DNA of 27,282 nt, from positions 1 through 27,282 of the IMG/VR virus record IMGVR_UViG_3300006341_000012; one strand, written 5' to 3'. Shown piece after piece: positions 13,194-19,875 of the stretch (position 1 is its first letter; every line of letters begins with the position of its first letter). Below the pieces are notes generated by a model, which was given only the letters and a program-made list of their open reading frames with translations, was not told the origin of the DNA and made no database searches. Made by a program: the position numbers and the translations under genes. The stretch comes from a virus.

Positions 13194-14485
13194 TAACTCT
13201 CCTTTTCTATTTTACAATTATCGTTAAATCCTAACACATGTTCATAAGCTTTAAACATTGTAGATTTTAATTCTTCTTCATATTCCTCAATAACAGAAAA
13301 ATCATCATGCGTTTGTATTACAAGTTGATTATGGTTTTGCATCATGTAATCTAATACATAATCATTAACTGCAGATCCTACATTTTGAACCTGTAACCCT
13401 TTTGCACTAAAAAACAAGTTATTTATAATATAATGATTTTCTGTAACAACCTCGATAACCCAACTAACAGGTATTGTTTTATCAGGTATTTTACCTTTCT
13501 CGTATAATTCATTTATCTTTAAGTTATCAGATAAAGCTTTGTTTATAGCTAACTTAGCATCATTTTCACTATCTACATTCAAGCATATTATGATAGCAAG
13601 TTTGGCAATCTTCCTAGCTATGTCTGGATCATATCTCTCATTTATCAATTCTGGTATACGATAAGGATCATCCATTTCCATTATTTCTTGGTTCATGCTA
13701 TATGCTAGGCTTACCTCAAAACCTTTATAATCATAACAAACCACTTTCTTACCCTCAATTTCAACACTTGTTCTATCTTTTGAAGATAATCGTTGATATT
13801 CACAATTCATGTGTGACCTTCCTCCGTGATTGAAGTCTGTGTTGAATATCTTATAAATCTGAGTGTCTAGTTTATCACCTTTAAACCTTACGTCTTTTGT
13901 TCTTGAAAAACTGTTATATCTCTCTAAGAAGTCTAATATACCTTCTTGTTGGTGTGTCATGGAAAACTCCTCTGAATACTTACTCTTACTGTCTCTTAAA
14001 ATCAATACATCTTCTAGTTTATCAAATACCTGTTTTGGTTTTACATATCTAGTATACAAGTCTTTTAACCTTTTTTCAGGCTTGAAGTAACTGTTACTAA
14101 AACTAACAGGTGTCCACTTTCCCTTTATCATTTGGTAGTCTTCTATCTCTCCTCCAGTGGTTAATTCTCCATAAGAGTTTTGATGTAAGAAGTTGTAAAG
14201 AGACTTAGTGTATTGGTAACTAACTTTTCTTTTTGTGTTTTTACCATTCACAACTCTTGATTTACTGTAAGAGTTTTTAGATAAAGTTACTCCAAAAGCT
14301 TTTTTATTTGATAACATGTTTTTATTAAAGTTAAGAACAAAGCAACCAACAGCTCCTTTTGCAATGTTTATTTTATTATTAGTAATCTTATTGTAATTAA
14401 TAGATAACCAATCAAGATATTCTTTAAGGATCATGTCCCTAAATTTAGTTAAATATCTTGGAATTTTGTGGTCAATAATGTACAT
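13193..14485 (-). CDS. Divergent single-subunit polymerase-palm-like protein
   Basis: The 430-residue protein contains what look like the palm motifs of the family-A DNA polymerase / T7-like RNA polymerase fold. These are GGRSHMNCEYQRLSSKDR (221-238), VVCYDYKGFEVSLAYS (248-263, motif A with D252), ARKIAKLAIIICLNV (290-304, motif B-like Arg/Lys helix), and VIQTHDDFSV (389-398, motif C with HDD). Similar arrangements occur in poorly studied proteins of bacterial mobile elements. No 3'-5' exonuclease or primase motifs are seen. It begins a leftward unit with the winged-helix/GIY-YIG gene. The start at 14485 is uncertain, because the nearest GGAG precedes another, out-of-frame ATG. Polymerase activity is inferred. 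Confidence 0.6.
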   Translation of the reverse strand: MYIIDHKIPRYLTKFRDMILKEYLDWLSINYNKITNNKINIAKGAVGCFVLNFNKNMLSNKKAFGVTLSKNSYSKSRVVNGKNTKRKVSYQYTKSLYNFLHQNSYGELTTGGEIEDYQMIKGKWTPVSFSNSYFKPEKRLKDLYTRYVKPKQVFDKLEDVLILRDSKSKYSEEFSMTHQQEGILDFLERYNSFSRTKDVRFKGDKLDTQIYKIFNTDFNHGGRSHMNCEYQRLSSKDRTSVEIEGKKVVCYDYKGFEVSLAYSMNQEIMEMDDPYRIPELINERYDPDIARKIAKLAIIICLNVDSENDAKLAINKALSDNLKINELYEKGKIPDKTIPVSWVIEVVTENHYIINNLFFSAKGLQVQNVGSAVNDYVLDYMMQNHNQLVIQTHDDFSVIEEYEEELKSTMFKAYEHVLGFNDNCKIEKES

Positions 14486-14619
14486 ATTTTATCATAATTC
14501 TCCGAGTAAATTATTTGTTAACAGATAGTTAAAAAACATGCAAAATTGCAACGAACTTTTTCACTGTTAAGTGTATGATTTAATTAAAGTATTTCTCTAA
14601 AAAACGGCAAAAAACACCG
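14486..14619. other. AT-rich intergenic region, possible promoter or origin
   Basis: A gene-free stretch of homopolymer A/T runs lies directly upstream of the polymerase-like gene. No perfect TTGACA promoter is visible, although one is expected for that gene; the best leftward match (TTGCAA, 17 nt, CTATCT) is weak. Location and composition would suit a replication origin, but I see no clear iterons. Confidence 0.3.
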
Positions 14620-14648
14620 AAAAAGGTATCATAGTAGGGACTACTACC
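14620..14648 (-). terminator. Probable rho-independent terminator
   Basis: Minus strand: GGTA-GTAG-TCC-CTAC, a 5-nt bulge, then TACC (14625-14648), followed by five U. A further hairpin CCGC/GCGG precedes it (14648-14661). It lies 29 nt after the 14677-14865 gene and would end the leftward unit starting at 16.26 kb. Confidence 0.6.
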
Positions 14649-14676
14649 GCTATATTGCGGAATATAATCTCTTAAT

Positions 14677-14865
14677 TCACACACCCAACACACCAACATC
14701 CATCACCTCAACAACAGCATTATTCAAAGGTAATCTCTTATCATAAACACTCCTACTAACATGGTAAATAAATACAGTAAGAAGATTATCTTGGACAGAT
14801 ACAACTCTTCCTGCACAATCTTCATAATCACCTTTGAATATCTTAACGTAAGTGCCGATTTTCAT
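14677..14865 (-). CDS. Small KOW-like protein (62 aa)
   Basis: The first half, VKIFKGDYEDCAGRVVSVQD, fits the KOW pattern (basic/aromatic start, G-x-Y, then G-x-V), an SH3-like barrel found in RNA- or RNA-polymerase-binding proteins. Start at ATG 14865, which overlaps the TGA of the upstream gene (TGATG). A role in transcription or translation is possible by fold only. Confidence 0.6.
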   Translation of the reverse strand: MKIGTYVKIFKGDYEDCAGRVVSVQDNLLTVFIYHVSRSVYDKRLPLNNAVVEVMDVGVLGV

Positions 14866-15095
14866 CACCCCGCCTCACTATCAACTAAATCCCATCTCGG
14901 GTCATACTCACTCAACCATTCATCCAGACCTTCTTCGTCTTCTATCTTTGGAACTCTTTCTGACGGACTTTCTAAAGCTTCTTTCATCTGCTCAAGGTCA
15001 TAATCAAAAACAACCGACCCCACTCCAACAAAACTCTCTGAATTAGAATTATACAGAATGGAAGATTTATTTGGAAATGTTATTTTATTCACCAT
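14865..15095 (-). CDS. Hypothetical acidic protein (76 aa)
   Basis: Begins MVNKITFPNKSSILYN and ends in an acidic helix (EDEEGLDEWLSEYDPRWDLV). It overlaps the gene before it by 7 nt, with GGAGGTGA as ribosome binding site. No family recognised. Confidence 0.65.
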   Translation of the reverse strand: MVNKITFPNKSSILYNSNSESFVGVGSVVFDYDLEQMKEALESPSERVPKIEDEEGLDEWLSEYDPRWDLVDSEAG

Positions 15096-15322
15096 TCACC
15101 TCCAATTTTAAAGATAACACATATAAATGCAAACACTATAGTGACTATAGCGAATACCAATGTACAAAAGCTTGCTACCGAAAGTTTGTTATCTACAATT
15201 ATATAACTAACTGATTCTTCTATTTGTTCAATGCAATTGCGTTGCAATTCTTCATCTCCTTCTATAACAGCTTTGTTATAAAGGTTTATTACATTGCTAT
15301 CAATTTTATAATTACTCTCCAT
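15089..15322 (-). CDS. Small membrane protein (77 aa)
   Basis: A soluble acidic N-terminal part (1-46) is followed by one transmembrane segment (LSVASFCTLVFAIVTIVFAF, about 47-66). It overlaps the TM2-domain gene by 11 nt, and the two may act together at the inner membrane. No family recognised. Confidence 0.65.
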   Translation of the reverse strand: MESNYKIDSNVINLYNKAVIEGDEELQRNCIEQIEESVSYIIVDNKLSVASFCTLVFAIVTIVFAFICVIFKIGGEW

Positions 15323-15608
15323 ACTCTTTCTCCAAATTCATTTTAATCTCAAGGTTCTTTAACCTAACATCTCTACGAATAGTAAACAACCCATAGAACA
15401 AGCATACAAACCACACAGGAGTGAAAATTGGTGTTACTAAGGATAACACAAGGAAAATAATCATACACCAAGCATATCCACTCCCAGAGCCTTGTATGTA
15501 AAAGTGTTGCGCTCCAATTCCACCTAATAGCAACCACAGTAGGTAGCAAATCCAAGGTTTCTTGCGTTTGTATTCATATAGTGTATCAATTTGTAATTTA
15601 TTGTTCAT
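15312..15608 (-). CDS. TM2-domain membrane protein
   Basis: The 98-residue protein fits the TM2 domain: a first transmembrane segment WICYLLWLLLGGIGAQHFYI (about 19-38) with the typical 'GG.GaH.FY' turn, then a second hydrophobic span (WCMIIFLVLSLVTPIFTPVW, about 47-66). A charged helical tail follows. TM2 proteins occur in bacteria and phages, with no agreed molecular function. The start overlaps the preceding ORF by ATGA; AGGAG is upstream. Confidence 0.75.
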   Translation of the reverse strand: MNNKLQIDTLYEYKRKKPWICYLLWLLLGGIGAQHFYIQGSGSGYAWCMIIFLVLSLVTPIFTPVWFVCLFYGLFTIRRDVRLKNLEIKMNLEKEYGE

Positions 15609-15733
15609 TGTTTATCTCCTGTAATTCTATCTTCTCTAGTTTCAATTGGTGTATTCTCTCTGTAAAGCTCTGTAAGCGCCTGTTGAAGATGCCCTGTACG
15701 TTGAGACATCTTTAACAAGTAATCGTCGTACAT
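15605..15733 (-). CDS. Small hypothetical protein (42 aa)
   Basis: MYDDYLLKMSQRTGHLQQAL to ITGDKQ. Its stop overlaps the start of the TM2 gene by ATGA, and the gap would otherwise be unexplained. AAGGAG lies immediately before the ATG, closer than usual, so the start is not certain. A helical, charged product; no family. Confidence 0.5.
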   Translation of the reverse strand: MYDDYLLKMSQRTGHLQQALTELYRENTPIETREDRITGDKQ

Positions 15734-15750
15734 CTCCTTCTGGACACTCA

Positions 15751-15773
15751 GGATTCAATTAATAATTGAATCC
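15751..15773. repeat. 23-bp perfect palindrome
   Basis: GGATTCAATTA-A-TAATTGAATCC is an 11-bp inverted repeat around one base. ATTAATAATTG inside it is repeated directly at 15774-15784. It lies between two small genes, where it could be a protein-binding site or a processing hairpin. Confidence 0.6.
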
Positions 15774-15812
15774 ATTAATAATTGCACGTCTTGTTGGTAA
15801 ATTGGCTTCATT
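15756..15812 (-). CDS. Possible micro-ORF (18 aa)
   Basis: MKPIYQQDVQLLMDSIIN, with AGGAG 6 nt before the ATG, ending within the 23-bp palindrome. It follows the 102-residue gene directly. It might be a real micro-gene or the remains of a longer one cut short by the small duplication that made the direct repeat. Confidence 0.35.
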
Positions 15813-16120
15813 TATTCTCCTATTATGTTTTCAATGTCGTTAATTATACTTTCTTCCAGATCAAAGTCAACACTTTCATTAAAATTATTTATAATAAATT
15901 TATCTTCCATTTCTTCATCTGTTAAAGAGTGAACATCTGAACAACTCTCTTCTATTAATCCGTGTCTAGCCTTAACACTTATCTCTCTAACCATTCTTCT
16001 TATTTCTTGGTACTGTTCTTCTGGAAGCTTTTCAATACCACTTTTATGTAATCTTATGTAATGTAAATTGTTCCAGTATTCTAAATTAAGTTTTTCATCA
16101 GCAAGGGTTGGTACGGTCAT
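15812..16120 (-). CDS. Hypothetical acidic protein (102 aa)
   Basis: Starts MTVPTLADEKLNLEYWNNLH and ends in an acidic helical tail (DFDLEESIINDIENIIGE). GAGG lies 7 nt before the ATG, which overlaps the stop of the 39-residue membrane gene by ATGA. No family recognised. Confidence 0.65.
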   Translation of the reverse strand: MTVPTLADEKLNLEYWNNLHYIRLHKSGIEKLPEEQYQEIRRMVREISVKARHGLIEESCSDVHSLTDEEMEDKFIINNFNESVDFDLEESIINDIENIIGE

Positions 16121-16236
16121 AATATTTCCTCTAAAAATTTTCTTACAATAATTAAACTTAAACCAAACAGTGACAACATTAATACTATTTCAAACATCTT
16201 TGATAGAATAAATGCTTCTAATACTTCCAATGGCAT
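16117..16236 (-). CDS. Small membrane protein (39 aa)
   Basis: MPLEVLEAFILSKMFEIVLM followed by a hydrophobic stretch to RKFLEEIL forms one transmembrane helix with a basic C-terminal flank. AAGGAG lies 7 nt before the ATG. It is the first gene after the leftward promoter at 16268-16296 and is coupled by ATGA to the next gene. Function unknown. Confidence 0.65.
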   Translation of the reverse strand: MPLEVLEAFILSKMFEIVLMLSLFGLSLIIVRKFLEEIL

Positions 16237-16267
16237 TTTAAAACTCCTTCTAATTAATCTGGTAAAT

Positions 16268-16296
16268 ATATTAAACAGGGTTTGTTAAGGTGTCAA
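16268..16296 (-). promoter_or_regulatory. Leftward promoter of the divergent pair
   Basis: Minus-strand TTGACA (16291-16296), 17-nt spacer, TAATAT (16268-16273). It drives the leftward unit from the 39-residue gene to the terminator at 14620-14648. Confidence 0.85.
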
Positions 16297-16304
16297 GGGT
16301 AATT

Positions 16305-16313
16305 TGCTATAAT
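16305..16313 (+). promoter_or_regulatory. Rightward extended -10 promoter
   Basis: TGCTATAAT has a perfect -10 with the TGn extension and no convincing -35 at 17 nt. It lies back to back with the leftward promoter and starts the rightward arm. Confidence 0.65.
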
Positions 16314-16339
16314 TTACAAATTATTATATAATAATAAAA

Positions 16340-16358
16340 GTACACAGAGAAAGTGTAC
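16340..16358 (+). promoter_or_regulatory. Leader hairpin
   Basis: GTACAC-AGAGAAA-GTGTAC is a 6-bp perfect stem with a 7-nt loop in the 5' leader of the rightward transcript. It could be an operator or an RNA-stabilising hairpin. Confidence 0.45.
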
Positions 16359-16415
16359 AAGACAGAGGACTGTCAACATGGAGCACAAAGAAGTAACGAA
16401 ATAAAGGTAAGCGTT

Positions 16416-16796
16416 ATGACAGAAGCTCTTGCTGCCTTTTTAGGAAAGTGGATATTCTTACCAATTATTGGTCCTATCATTTTACATTTGTATGTTCATG
16501 TGCATAAGAAAGTAAGCAATAGTGTATCTAAAGAAGAATTCGATAGAAAGCTAACTGAAAATCAATCTGCACAAGACGTTAAAATAGAACACTTGAAAGA
16601 GACCTATCGTTTGGAGTTAAGAAATCTTCTTACCCAATTGGCGCAAAATCAAGAAAGACAAGAAAACTCAAATCAGATGCTACAACGGCAATTAGAAGAA
16701 ACCAACAGGAAGCTAGAGTCAATGATGACAAAACTAGAACCAATGGCGGAAGACTTAGCAGTTGTAAAATCTAAAACAAATCAAATCAATCATTAA
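16416..16796 (+). CDS. Membrane protein with coiled coil (126 aa)
   Basis: Start at ATG 16416 (MTEALAAFLGKW) with AAAGG 7 nt upstream; a longer frame from GTG 16353 has no ribosome binding site. One N-terminal transmembrane segment (WIFLPIIGPIILHLYVHVH, about 12-30) is followed by a long Gln/Glu-rich coiled coil (about 35-115). This is the shape of an inner-membrane spanin or a holin accessory protein. It is the first gene of a cluster of membrane proteins, so a lysis role is plausible but not shown. Confidence 0.6.
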   Translation: MTEALAAFLGKWIFLPIIGPIILHLYVHVHKKVSNSVSKEEFDRKLTENQSAQDVKIEHLKETYRLELRNLLTQLAQNQERQENSNQMLQRQLEETNRKLESMMTKLEPMAEDLAVVKSKTNQINH

Positions 16797-16817
16797 CACA
16801 ACAAAAAGGAAAGAAGT

Positions 16818-16895
16818 ATGCCTAACTTAAAAACTCCGCCTGATAAGAAAGATAAAGACAAAGACGACAAGGAAAAAGAAAAGAAAGTGGAGTGA
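16818..16895 (+). CDS. Highly charged microprotein (25 aa)
   Basis: MPNLKTPPDKKDKDKDDKEK then EKKVE consists almost only of Lys, Asp and Glu after a short start. It has the same ribosome-binding context as the next gene (GGAAAGAAGT before ATG here, GGAAAGTAGT there), a good sign that it is translated. Function unknown. Confidence 0.6.
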   Translation: MPNLKTPPDKKDKDKDDKEKEKKVE

Positions 16896-16921
16896 TGCCC
16901 CTATTTTAAAAGGAAAGTAGT

Positions 16922-17344
16922 ATGAGTGAATATTATACTTTATTATTCATACTGTTCGCCTTTATCCAAGATGAGGTGAAGGGTATATTCTCTAGCCTCA
17001 TTTGTTTTCTTATGATTTATTTCATAGATCCGTTTTACCTTTATTTTCAAACTCTAGGGTTTAGTTTTTATGAAATAATGATATTTTACGATATATTGTT
17101 TTTCACGGTAGCTTTATTCTTTATGGGAAGTAGGGTTGGCAACACTTTATTAATTGTTATGTCAGTGTCTATAATATTGAACATAGTGGGGCATTTAACA
17201 CCTAAAAGTGGTTTTTATGAAATGTTTAAAAATAATTACACGCTTTTAAACGTTATCTTGTTCGAAGTTTTGTTATACATGAGCTTTACATCTACAATAG
17301 TGTACCCTTGGTTGGTGGAAAAATTTAAAAAGGTTAAAGTATGA
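16922..17344 (+). CDS. Polytopic membrane protein (140 aa)
   Basis: Four or five hydrophobic segments cover most of the chain (about 4-37, 48-68, 73-90 and 105-131), with a basic C-terminal tail (EKFKKVKV) expected in the cytoplasm. GGAAAG is upstream, and the end overlaps the next gene by ATGA. No family is recognised. Together with its neighbours it could form a holin/antiholin set. Confidence 0.6.
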   Translation: MSEYYTLLFILFAFIQDEVKGIFSSLICFLMIYFIDPFYLYFQTLGFSFYEIMIFYDILFFTVALFFMGSRVGNTLLIVMSVSIILNIVGHLTPKSGFYEMFKNNYTLLNVILFEVLLYMSFTSTIVYPWLVEKFKKVKV

Positions 17345-17754
17345 GTTGGTTTACAAAAACATTATCACTAGTGGTTAGTCCAATCACAAAAGCCTATGAA
17401 ACAAACCAGCAAAGAAAACAAGCAAGAGAAAGTGCTGATGCAAAAATAAAGTTTGCAAAACAAGATAACGATTATAAACTAGATTTAAATGAACAAGAAT
17501 GGGAAGCTTTATCTAAGAAATCTGAGGACGGAACATGGAAAGATGAATATGTAACAATTATTATCACTTCTCCATTTGTATTGTTGTTTATAGCTAGTGT
17601 TGTGAGTGGATTCACAGGTGATATGAAGTACCTTGATAGTGTTAATCTAGGTATTGAAAATATTAAAAGTTTAGGAGTAGACCTTGGAGAACTCATGTAT
17701 GTAGTGGTGTTGGCTGCAGTGAGTATCAAAGGTGTAAACATTTTTAGAAGATAA
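17341..17754 (+). CDS. Putative holin-like protein (137 aa)
   Basis: A charged N-terminal region (about 15-65) leads into WKDEYVTIIITSPFVLLFIA (first span about 66-87) and a second span LMYVVVLAAVSIKGVNIF (117-134). The 'WKDE' segment before the membrane, the short periplasmic loop and the ending recall the phage/gene-transfer-agent holin group with C-terminal spans. A holin would make holes in the inner membrane to end infection. No endolysin gene is present in the window, so the lysis assignment rests on resemblance and clustering. Confidence 0.55.
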   Translation: MSWFTKTLSLVVSPITKAYETNQQRKQARESADAKIKFAKQDNDYKLDLNEQEWEALSKKSEDGTWKDEYVTIIITSPFVLLFIASVVSGFTGDMKYLDSVNLGIENIKSLGVDLGELMYVVVLAAVSIKGVNIFRR

Positions 17755-17775
17755 GATATATGAAACACGTATAGT

Positions 17776-17807
17776 GCCCTGATCAAGAGATTGGTTGGGG
17801 CTTTTTT
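17776..17807 (+). terminator. Strong rho-independent terminator
   Basis: An 11-bp stem (17776-17786 with 17791-17801, three G-U pairs) is capped by a GAGA tetraloop and followed by six T. It ends the membrane-protein unit. Confidence 0.92.
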
Positions 17808-17834
17808 GTGCGTGTAAGAAAATTTTGATATAAT
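17806..17834 (+). promoter_or_regulatory. Rightward promoter of the packaging genes
   Basis: TTGTGC (17806-17811), 17-nt spacer, TATAAT (17829-17834). The -35 starts in the T-tract of the terminator. Confidence 0.6.
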
Positions 17835-17893
17835 ATACTATGTATTATAAAAAGTAAACATTAAGATAATATTAAATTTAATAGGAGTAGAAA

Positions 17894-18487
17894 ATGGCAA
17901 AGAAACCTGAATTTGAACAGCCATTGGAAAGCGTTACAAAAGAAGAACGTAGGGATGCAACAAGTATTTTTCCACAAAAAATTAAGATTGTAAATGGTTG
18001 TCCCACGAAAGAAGTGAAAGCTGTTAATGACGTGGTTGACACTTTTGTAAAGATCAGTCGTAAGCAAAGCAAACGTGCTGAACAAGCAATGGAAGTGAAT
18101 GATTGGTTGTTCCAAGGTATTCATGATAGCTTAAATCCAAAAAACATTGGAGTAGTGGAGCAGTATTGGGTAGAGAATCCTGATTTTGATAAGAGTAAGC
18201 CTGAGAGTGATGAGAATCCTTTCTTAGTGGCTGACTATCGTCATAAGTATGATCCTCAACGTTATAAAGAGAATACAATCTCAGCAGCAGTTCAAACTAA
18301 TTTGAAAGGGTATGAGGACTTGTTGAAGAAGATTCAAACTGTAGAGAAAGAGTCTCGTATTCAGTTGGCTAAGGATAACAGGGAAATGATGGAGCAGAAG
18401 AGTAGTGAGGTTATCCCTGAGGAAGAAGAATACACATCACTAATAAGTTTAGATTTTGATGAATCGGATAATACCGTTATAAATTAA
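17894..18487 (+). CDS. Candidate small terminase subunit / packaging protein
   Basis: The 197-residue protein is charged and largely helical: a Pro/Lys-rich N-terminus, central helices (VNDVVDTFVKISRKQSKRAE, about 44-63), and a C-terminal Glu-rich coiled coil (about 135-180). No family is clearly recognised. The call rests on place: it is the only gene between the promoter and the large terminase, apart from the inserted endonuclease gene, where the DNA-recognition subunit of the terminase usually sits. AGGAG is 6 nt before the ATG. Confidence 0.45.
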   Translation: MAKKPEFEQPLESVTKEERRDATSIFPQKIKIVNGCPTKEVKAVNDVVDTFVKISRKQSKRAEQAMEVNDWLFQGIHDSLNPKNIGVVEQYWVENPDFDKSKPESDENPFLVADYRHKYDPQRYKENTISAAVQTNLKGYEDLLKKIQTVEKESRIQLAKDNREMMEQKSSEVIPEEEEYTSLISLDFDESDNTVIN

Positions 18488-18512
18488 CTTAACAGTTGTA
18501 CATAATTGGGCG

Positions 18513-18547
18513 ATCTTTATTGGAGTAGCTACCGTTTAAATAAAGAT
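18513..18547 (+). repeat. 9-bp stem-loop upstream of the endonuclease gene
   Basis: ATCTTTATT (18513-18521) pairs perfectly with AATAAAGAT (18539-18547). No U-tract follows. It may mark the left edge of the inserted endonuclease gene. Confidence 0.5.
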
Positions 18548-18557
18548 TGTAAAATAG

Positions 18558-18609
18558 GCTGCAGGAAACACCTCACTTGCAGCTTACCCACTCTTAATTA
18601 ATGAGGTGT
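18558..18609 (+). promoter_or_regulatory. Alternative RNA stems covering the endonuclease start
   Basis: GCTGCA/TGCAGC (18558-18563 with 18578-18583) competes with ACACCTCA/TGAGGTGT (18568-18575 with 18602-18609). The second stem would bury the ATG at 18601. A translational block of this kind is known for T4 homing-endonuclease genes. Confidence 0.45.
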
Positions 18610-19875
18610 GTAAAGTTTGAGGTGTTATTTTTGAGACGTAATATATACAGTTACGATTATTTGAAAAAGTTTGAAGTTAACCAAGATAGTTCTAGGAGAA
18701 AATTTAAAACAGGACACAGAAGTGGAACAGTGTTTCTTATGTTTCCAGTTGACATACCAGAATCTAAGACGGCTAACTTATGGGCAGCTAAGTGTATCTG
18801 TGGCAACTATTTTACTTGTAATGCATCTGCCGTTATGAGAGGTGGTACTAAGAGCTGCGGTTGCTTATCTACTCGAAGGAACTCTCTTAAGTACAAATTA
18901 GAGGCCATAAAAGGGGCTAGAATAAATAACTACGAGATAAGAAGTTTACCTACGGAGTATAAAAGCAGAGATATAAAGCTTACATGTAAGGTATGTAATA
19001 CTTCTACAGAAAAAGGTAATCTTACAGAGCACCTGATGGAAGGAAGAAAATTCTGCAAGTGTTCTCATGTCTATAAAAGAACTTTTGAGGAAGTTAAAGA
19101 AGATTGTCATAAATATCTCAGAGAAAATCCCTTATCCCCTTGGAGAATAGAAAGTTTCCCCGAAGAATTTACATATGTCCGTGATTATAGGATAAACCTT
19201 GAATGTAAATTATGCGGTCATAAAGTGGATATGTTGTTTGGAAACTTTGTAAGAGATAAGGGTTGTCAAGGATGTTTTGATATTAGAATGTCAGAACTTA
19301 AATCTAAAGACTTATCTTACTTTTTAGAAAAGAGTTTTGAAAAACACGGTGACAGGTATGATTATAGTAAGGCAGTTTACACAAAATGTAGAGAGCCTTT
19401 AGAAATTGTCTGCAGAGAGCATGGAAGTTTTTGGCAATCACCTGACAATCATTACAACAAAGGAAAAGGTTGCAAGAAATGTAACGGTAATAGGTATGTA
19501 AACTTTAAAAGGGTTTCTATAGACGATAATAAAGACCTGCTTAAGAGTAAACCTTCAGGAGTGTATATTCTCAAATCATCTGTAAACACTGAAATGTATA
19601 AAATAGGTATAAGTGTTAAACCAGAAGCTAGGTGTAGAGATGTTAGTAATGAAAGTGGATTAGGTTTTAGTGTCATAAAGTATGAAGAGTTTAATATGTA
19701 CGATGCTTATGTATTAGAAAATTTACTACATAACAGATTTGATGAATTTAACTGCAGGGAAAGCTTTCAAAACAAATTTGCTGGATACACAGAATGCTTT
19801 TTACTGAAAGAAGAACATTTAAATAAAATTGATGAAATAATAACTGATTTTAAAAGAGGTGAAATTAATGAGTAA
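18601..19875 (+). CDS. GIY-YIG (T5orf172-type) homing-endonuclease-like protein with zinc fingers
   Basis: The protein is 424 residues long if started at ATG 18601. Four zinc-ribbon-like modules come first: CIC...CGC (65-88), CKVC...CKC (129-154), CKLC...CQGC (202-225), and CREHGSFWQSP...CKKC (271-294). The last, preceded by KHGDRYDYSKAVY, is a repeat known from phage homing endonucleases. A C-terminal GIY-YIG domain of T5orf172/Mug113 type follows: VYILKS (321-326), YKIGIS (333-338), R344/R346, E373. It probably recognises DNA with the fingers and cuts with the GIY-YIG domain. TTG at 18631 with GAGGTG 6 nt upstream is an alternative start. Its end overlaps the terminase start (ATGAGTAA), so it is inserted between the terminase genes and carries the terminase ribosome binding site. 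Confidence 0.8.
   Translation: MRCVKFEVLFLRRNIYSYDYLKKFEVNQDSSRRKFKTGHRSGTVFLMFPVDIPESKTANLWAAKCICGNYFTCNASAVMRGGTKSCGCLSTRRNSLKYKLEAIKGARINNYEIRSLPTEYKSRDIKLTCKVCNTSTEKGNLTEHLMEGRKFCKCSHVYKRTFEEVKEDCHKYLRENPLSPWRIESFPEEFTYVRDYRINLECKLCGHKVDMLFGNFVRDKGCQGCFDIRMSELKSKDLSYFLEKSFEKHGDRYDYSKAVYTKCREPLEIVCREHGSFWQSPDNHYNKGKGCKKCNGNRYVNFKRVSIDDNKDLLKSKPSGVYILKSSVNTEMYKIGISVKPEARCRDVSNESGLGFSVIKYEEFNMYDAYVLENLLHNRFDEFNCRESFQNKFAGYTECFLLKEEHLNKIDEIITDFKRGEINE

Noticed and set aside
16353-16415. Longer N-terminus of the coiled-coil membrane protein from GTG 16353
   Set aside because: It has no ribosome binding site and overlaps the leader hairpin, whereas ATG 16416 has AAAGG at good spacing.
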